From the NCBI GenBank assembly GCA_023451395.1, contig JAEXZL010000169.1, forward strand, positions 1-44,510: 44,510 nucleotides of DNA, written 5' to 3'. Origin of the DNA: Bacillota bacterium (GTDB lineage: Bacteria > Bacillota > Clostridia > Clostridiales > Clostridiaceae). Below are positions 40,505-44,510 of the stretch, piece after piece (position 1 is the first letter of the stretch; each line of letters opens with the position of its first letter). The notes under the pieces are model-generated. The model was not told the DNA's origin, did no database searches, and saw only the letters and a program-made list of their open reading frames with translations. The position numbers and the translations under genes are program-made.

Positions 40505-42547
40505 AAAATCATAAACATCGGAAAATTCGATTTTTACCTTTTCCTCTAAACTCCTAGTGTTCCTTAAATCGTTAAACTCAATCACATCTTCTGTAGTTAC
40601 TACAGGTAGCTTTATATGAAACTCTGTTCCCAAGCCTTCTTCACTTTGAACAGTGATAGTGCCCTTATGCATTTCAACTAGGGATTTTACTATATAAAGG
40701 CCAAGACCGGATCCTTCTCGGGTTCTACTAAAGGATTTATCTATTTTAACAAATCTATTAAAAACTGAAGAAATCTTTTCTTTAGAAATACCCAATCCAT
40801 TATCCTTAACTACTACCTCTACCGTTTCACCCCTATCAAAGACCTTCACCTCAACCTTTCCTCCTGATTCCCTTTTATATTTCACGGAATTAGAAAGAAG
40901 ATTTAATATAACTCTCTCTATCTTTTCTGGATCACAAAGCATAGGTTTTTCTTCTACATCTGTATCAAATACAATCTCCATGCCATGATCCTCAATATAG
41001 GGTGATACAGAGAGTACTGTATCCTCCACCACAGCAATAAAATCAACATTCTTTGGGCTAATCTGATAGAAGCCTTCGCTTATTCTGTTAGAATCAATTA
41101 GATTATTTATGAGCTTTGATACCCTATAACAATTATGCTTAACTATCTTATTATACTTATCAATATCATCAAATTGTCCCTTTTCAATATACATTTCAAT
41201 TAGCTGACAGGAACTGTATATAACATTTATTGGAGTTCTAAACTCATGAGAAAGATTCGCAAAAAACTCAGTACATAGTCTTTCATTTTCCTTTGCATCC
41301 TTCAAGGCTTGCACCATAAGCTCAGATTTTTTTATTGCGGTCATATCTGTAATAATAACCATCTGTACCGGACCGCTAGAGGTTAAAATAGGAAGGTTTG
41401 TAACCTCAACATCTATCACATTCTTATTAAAATCAATCATTTTTTCTGAAAAGCCTATGATAGGATTACCTTTTGCTTCCTCTAGAACCTTCCTTACTGC
41501 TTTATGACAGTCAGGATGAATCAAATCATAAATTTCAATTCCTAGAAGCTCTTCTGGGCGAGGCGCCTTGAAAAGTCTTGCTAAAGCTTCATTGGCAAAG
41601 ATAATATAGTCATCCTGCCTTAAATAGGTAGGCATAGGTATCTTCTCTATTACCATCCTATAAACCCTTTCCCTATCCCTGAGAACCTCCTCTGCTTCCA
41701 AGAGTTTTTTATTTTGTTTATCAAGCTCTTCAACTGTTGCTTCCAGTTCTTCATTTTGCTCATATACTTCTTTAGTTAATATTCTTACTGGCTCACTTAA
41801 GTTTTCATTTACAATCATTATATATAGCATATATAATGCAGCATACTTAAAATAATGGCTAAGAACAATGGATATATTATAAGCATTAATATTTATCAGT
41901 GAAAAAATCTTAGAAAATATATCTAAAATAATAGAAATACAAACAAACCAAAGATGGTCAATTTGAAACACCTTTCTTCTCTTATATATGATTACTAAAT
42001 CCACTATATAAATAAGTAATACTCCCAATTCTCCTAAATAGTTGATTCCTGTGTTATTAGGTATAAAGTATATAGGAATCAATCCAGAAATAATTAATAA
42101 AAGCAGCATTATTGGAATTATAAGAAATATCTTAAATAAATTTAGAGGTGTATACTTTTTATATGAAAATCCTAAATAAAAAAACAGTGCCAAGGAAGTT
42201 ATATAGCTTTCAGACATATCAAAAGCATAAGATATAACTGTAGTATTGTATACAAACAAATCCAAGTTATTGCAAAAAAACAAATGTAAACATTCAAAAA
42301 CCAAAACACTAAAAAAACATACTCCAAAATATTTTAGCCATTGATTTTTCCCCAAATAAAATGTATTCTTCGTGATAACAACAATACTATAACAAAGAAG
42401 TATAATTACGCCTTCAGTAATAAAATGGAAAAGTTTCATGCTTTCATAACTACTAACCCAAAAGGAAATTAGCACTAAAAAAAGTAATAAAGCATTTTTA
42501 TAGTTAAACTTCTCAAACAAGCTTCTTTGTGTATATTTTTCTTCCAT
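40499..42547 (-). CDS. Membrane PAS sensor histidine kinase with MASE3-like N-terminus
   Basis: A 682 aa hybrid-free sensor kinase. Order: about seven membrane helices (residues 20-250; FFYLGFSY and similar, MASE3-like sensor), coiled-coil linker (EQNEELEATVEELDKQNKK, about 265-290), PAS (about 293-410), HisKA with phospho-accepting H434 in NLSHEFRTPINVI, and HATPase_c (NLLSNSVKY, DNGLGIS, GSGLGLYIV). No receiver domain is attached. The closest regulator gene is the degenerate one 15 kb away, so the partner is unknown. The start is ATG 42547 with GAGGTTG upstream; the frame could begin at 42562. Confidence 0.9.
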   Translation of the reverse strand: MEEKYTQRSLFEKFNYKNALLLFLVLISFWVSSYESMKLFHFITEGVIILLCYSIVVITKNTFYLGKNQWLKYFGVCFFSVLVFECLHLFFCNNLDLFVYNTTVISYAFDMSESYITSLALFFYLGFSYKKYTPLNLFKIFLIIPIMLLLLIISGLIPIYFIPNNTGINYLGELGVLLIYIVDLVIIYKRRKVFQIDHLWFVCISIILDIFSKIFSLININAYNISIVLSHYFKYAALYMLYIMIVNENLSEPVRILTKEVYEQNEELEATVEELDKQNKKLLEAEEVLRDRERVYRMVIEKIPMPTYLRQDDYIIFANEALARLFKAPRPEELLGIEIYDLIHPDCHKAVRKVLEEAKGNPIIGFSEKMIDFNKNVIDVEVTNLPILTSSGPVQMVIITDMTAIKKSELMVQALKDAKENERLCTEFFANLSHEFRTPINVIYSSCQLIEMYIEKGQFDDIDKYNKIVKHNCYRVSKLINNLIDSNRISEGFYQISPKNVDFIAVVEDTVLSVSPYIEDHGMEIVFDTDVEEKPMLCDPEKIERVILNLLSNSVKYKRESGGKVEVKVFDRGETVEVVVKDNGLGISKEKISSVFNRFVKIDKSFSRTREGSGLGLYIVKSLVEMHKGTITVQSEEGLGTEFHIKLPVVTTEDVIEFNDLRNTRSLEEKVKIEFSDVYDFE

Positions 42548-42744
42548 AGTTTTCAACCTCATTTATTCATAATTAAATACTATCAATAATAAGATATTCG
42601 ACTTCTTTTTCTTTTTCCCTTCTTCTAACTTATTATAAAAGCTCTGTTCATTGTGGTATTATAATGTAATTTAAGTTATTTTGTTGTATTTTTTGTTTTT
42701 TTCCTATAGTATATAATTTGATTATTGATTTAAGGAGAAAACTA

Positions 42745-43842
42745 ATGGAAGCAAAAAACAAAATACCTTACTTAAAATTTTTTCCCATCATCTTTATTTC
42801 TCTATTATCATTTAAACTTATTGAAAATTACACATTTTTTATAAAGCAAGGCAAACATTTTATTTCTCTTATGTCTCCCTTTTTTTGGGCCTTTGCCTTT
42901 GCCTACCTTTTAAACCCGCTTATGAAATATCTGCAGTTAAAATTCAAACTAAAAAAACTCCCATCCCTGATTGCAGTATATATTGTTCTTATAGGAGTGA
43001 TAATTTTTGCCCTAGGCATAATTACTCCAAGCCTACTAAAGAGCCTTAAGGAAATAGTGGCTTTGATACCGGAGTATATATCTTCTGCAGAAGCATTTAT
43101 TTCTGAAGTACTAAAAGATACTGATTTTTTAGTAAGTGGAGAAATAACAAGTTATCTGGAAGGAAATATTACACAACTTTTGGAGAAGATCGGAAGCATC
43201 CTAGAGTTTTCTCTTAATATGCTTCTAGTGCAGATAATCTCAATAACCTCTAGCCTCTTTAATTTTGTGGTAGGAATTGTAATTTCTATTTATATGCTTT
43301 CCGGTAAAGAAGGGATAATTTCCTCTCTTAAAAGACTTATAATTGCAATTTGCGGTAGTGCAAAAGGTAAAAATATCATAGCTTTTGGAGGGGAAATAAA
43401 TGAAATCTTCTCCAAATATCTGGTAGGAAAGCTAATAGACTCTGGTATAATAGCTCTACTAGCCTTCCTTCTATTAATGATGATTAACTCACCTTTTACA
43501 ATACTCATAAGTCTTATAGTGGGATTAACCAACATGATACCTTATTTTGGACCTATGGTGGGAATGGCAATAGGATCTATAATAGTCCTCTTTACAAGCC
43601 CTGTTAAGGCTTTTTGGGTTTTTATCATATTATTTCTTCTTCAACAGTTTGACGGCTGGTACCTTGGACCTAAAATATTAGGGGATAAGGTTGGGGTAGG
43701 AGCACTATGGATAATCTTTGCAGTAGTAGTTGGTGGAGGATTTTTTGGTATGCTGGGTATGCTTTTAGGAGTCCCCTTTGTAGCTGCAATTGGATTAATA
43801 GTAAATAGAGTGATTGATAAAAGACTAAAAAATGATATATAA
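42745..43842 (+). CDS. AI-2E family transporter (PerM-like)
   Basis: A 365 aa integral membrane protein of the AI-2E/PerM family. It has around seven to eight helices (PFFWAFAFAYLLNPLMK, IAVYIVLIGVIIFALGIITP, LLVQIISITSSLFNFVVGIV, GLTNMIPYFGPMVGMAIGSI, GFFGMLGMLLGVPFVAAIGL). Family marks are PFFWAF, GLTNMIPYFGP and GPKILGDKVG. The name covers AI-2 exporters and ion antiporters; substrate cannot be told. AAGGAG 7 bases before ATG 42745 fixes the start, against a TTG frame from 42718. Divergent from the kinase. Confidence 0.92.
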   Translation: MEAKNKIPYLKFFPIIFISLLSFKLIENYTFFIKQGKHFISLMSPFFWAFAFAYLLNPLMKYLQLKFKLKKLPSLIAVYIVLIGVIIFALGIITPSLLKSLKEIVALIPEYISSAEAFISEVLKDTDFLVSGEITSYLEGNITQLLEKIGSILEFSLNMLLVQIISITSSLFNFVVGIVISIYMLSGKEGIISSLKRLIIAICGSAKGKNIIAFGGEINEIFSKYLVGKLIDSGIIALLAFLLLMMINSPFTILISLIVGLTNMIPYFGPMVGMAIGSIIVLFTSPVKAFWVFIILFLLQQFDGWYLGPKILGDKVGVGALWIIFAVVVGGGFFGMLGMLLGVPFVAAIGLIVNRVIDKRLKNDI

Positions 43843-43870
43843 TCACCTACTCTTATAGGCAAAATATTAA

Positions 43871-43910
43871 GCGTGCAACAAAACAATTAAAGGATTGTTT
43901 TGTTGCACGC
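43871..43910. terminator. Terminator between transporter and racemase genes
   Basis: A 17 bp perfect stem GCGTGCAACAAAACAAT and its complement with a TAAAGG loop, between convergent genes. T-tracts are short on both sides. Confidence 0.8.
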
Positions 43911-43924
43911 CTATTGTTTATATT

Positions 43925-44482
43925 CTATATATACTCCTTACTAATATACAAGGAGTTCATAGCTGCTAACAGCCCCCCATAGCTTAAAGAAAAATCAACT
44001 ACAGAGCCAACCTCATAGCATCCTTCTCCTTTAGTTATATCCAATATCATGTGATCGCTGCTGGCTCCTAGAATTTCTATTCCCTTATCTACAGGAAATA
44101 TATTATCAGGATTTACATCCTGTCTTCCCAGGGCAACTATTGCTCTTTTCATCATTCCCTTATCCTGAAAGCTTGGCTTATTTCCGAAGGCATCTACCCC
44201 CATAGTCCCTTGAGGCATTGAAGGCTTTTCCTTTATCTCAATAATTTCAGTTCTTAAGGTAAAAATATTCCTGTGGAGTCCATTAATATCTTCTCCATAG
44301 GCTGTCTCTCTTCCAAGAACAATTGCCTCTCCAAGCCTTAAGGAATTTATCCCCTTGGGAATTTCATCCTTAATGATAAGATGAAGACTGCTGGAATTTC
44401 CTCCGGAAACAGTATTTATTCTTATTTTAAATTGCTCCTCAAGTTTGTCTTTGAGCTCTAAAAGTCTTCCTAAATTATTCTC
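43925..44482 (-). CDS. PLP-dependent ornithine/alanine racemase family protein, 5' part missing or disrupted
   Basis: The minus strand reads ENNLGRLLELKDKLEEQ, VSGGNSSSLHLIIKDEIP, LRLGEAIVLGRETAYGED, MPQGTMGVDAFGNKP and ends GGLLAAMNSLYISKEYI, the C-terminal half of the ornithine/alanine racemase family (PLP, fold type III). Only about 186 codons are in frame, versus about 350 expected. Continuing upstream gives HHL, then TAG at 44494-44492. On the opposite strand, 44483-44509 reads MVELGDLRE, a motif of the same family that normally lies upstream on the same strand (see finding). The gene is therefore broken or chimeric at this edge. The ATG at 44218 is internal, not a start. Confidence 0.75.
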   Translation of the reverse strand, partial: ENNLGRLLELKDKLEEQFKIRINTVSGGNSSSLHLIIKDEIPKGINSLRLGEAIVLGRETAYGEDINGLHRNIFTLRTEIIEIKEKPSMPQGTMGVDAFGNKPSFQDKGMMKRAIVALGRQDVNPDNIFPVDKGIEILGASSDHMILDITKGEGCYEVGSVVDFSLSYGGLLAAMNSLYISKEYI

Positions 44483-44510
44483 ATGGTGGAGCTAGGTGAC
44501 TTAAGAGAAG

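Noticed and set aside
44218..44218. ATG 44218 as start of a 97-residue gene
   Set aside because: The frame continues upstream with strong racemase family similarity, so this methionine is internal.

Overview
This window reads as chromosomal DNA from a low-GC, endospore-forming Firmicute, most likely Clostridium or a close relative. The evidence is AT-rich intergenic DNA, strong Shine-Dalgarno sites (AGGAGG-like), several GTG/TTG starts, a spoVA segment (spore dipicolinate uptake), two-subunit glycine decarboxylase, and a clade II fused PurL. I saw no phage, transposon, tRNA, rRNA or CRISPR array.

Layout: (1) 1-10.6 kb, minus strand: a purine operon purL-purE-purC-purF-purM-purN-purH-purD (purD runs off the left edge). 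It has a promoter and two inverted PurBox-like sites upstream. (2) 10.9-18.8 kb, minus strand: a tandem glycine riboswitch, then gcvT-gcvH-gcvPA-gcvPB-lpdA ending in a terminator, then a LUD-domain gene and a lipoate-protein ligase. The glycine cleavage system feeds methylene-THF to one-carbon metabolism, whose formyl-THF is used by PurN and PurH. LplA can lipoylate GcvH. (3) 18.9-20.0 kb: an orphan CARF-nuclease (Card1/DUF1887-like) gene. (4) 20.2-22.1 kb, plus strand: spoVAC-spoVAD-spoVAE. (5) 22.1-23.56 kb: two small ATP-cone proteins and three candidate structured non-coding transcripts. (6) 23.56-31.6 kb: a NUDIX hydrolase, a Yip1-like membrane protein, small envelope/stress proteins (YtxH, DUF948-like), a response regulator with a degenerate receiver, a polar amino acid ABC transporter and a CorC/HlyC-type CBS protein. 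(7) 31.9-33.5 kb: a DEAD-box RNA helicase with a DbpA-type tail. (8) 33.66-40.45 kb, plus strand: a CDP-sugar glycosylation operon. It holds rfbF, two giant glycosyltransferases that together carry four copies of one GT-A domain, an SDR epimerase/reductase, and rfbG. (9) 40.5-44.5 kb: a MASE3-like PAS histidine kinase, an AI-2E family transporter, and the 3' part of a PLP racemase.

The most notable points are: a fold-back junction in the racemase gene at the right edge (probable assembly or amplification chimera, or a real inversion); the orphan Card1-like effector without CRISPR neighbours; the four-fold glycosyltransferase array with CDP-sugar genes; an intergenic RNA-rich region at 22.1-23.56 kb, including one candidate with mutually exclusive pairings; and a response regulator whose phospho-acceptor Asp is Glu.
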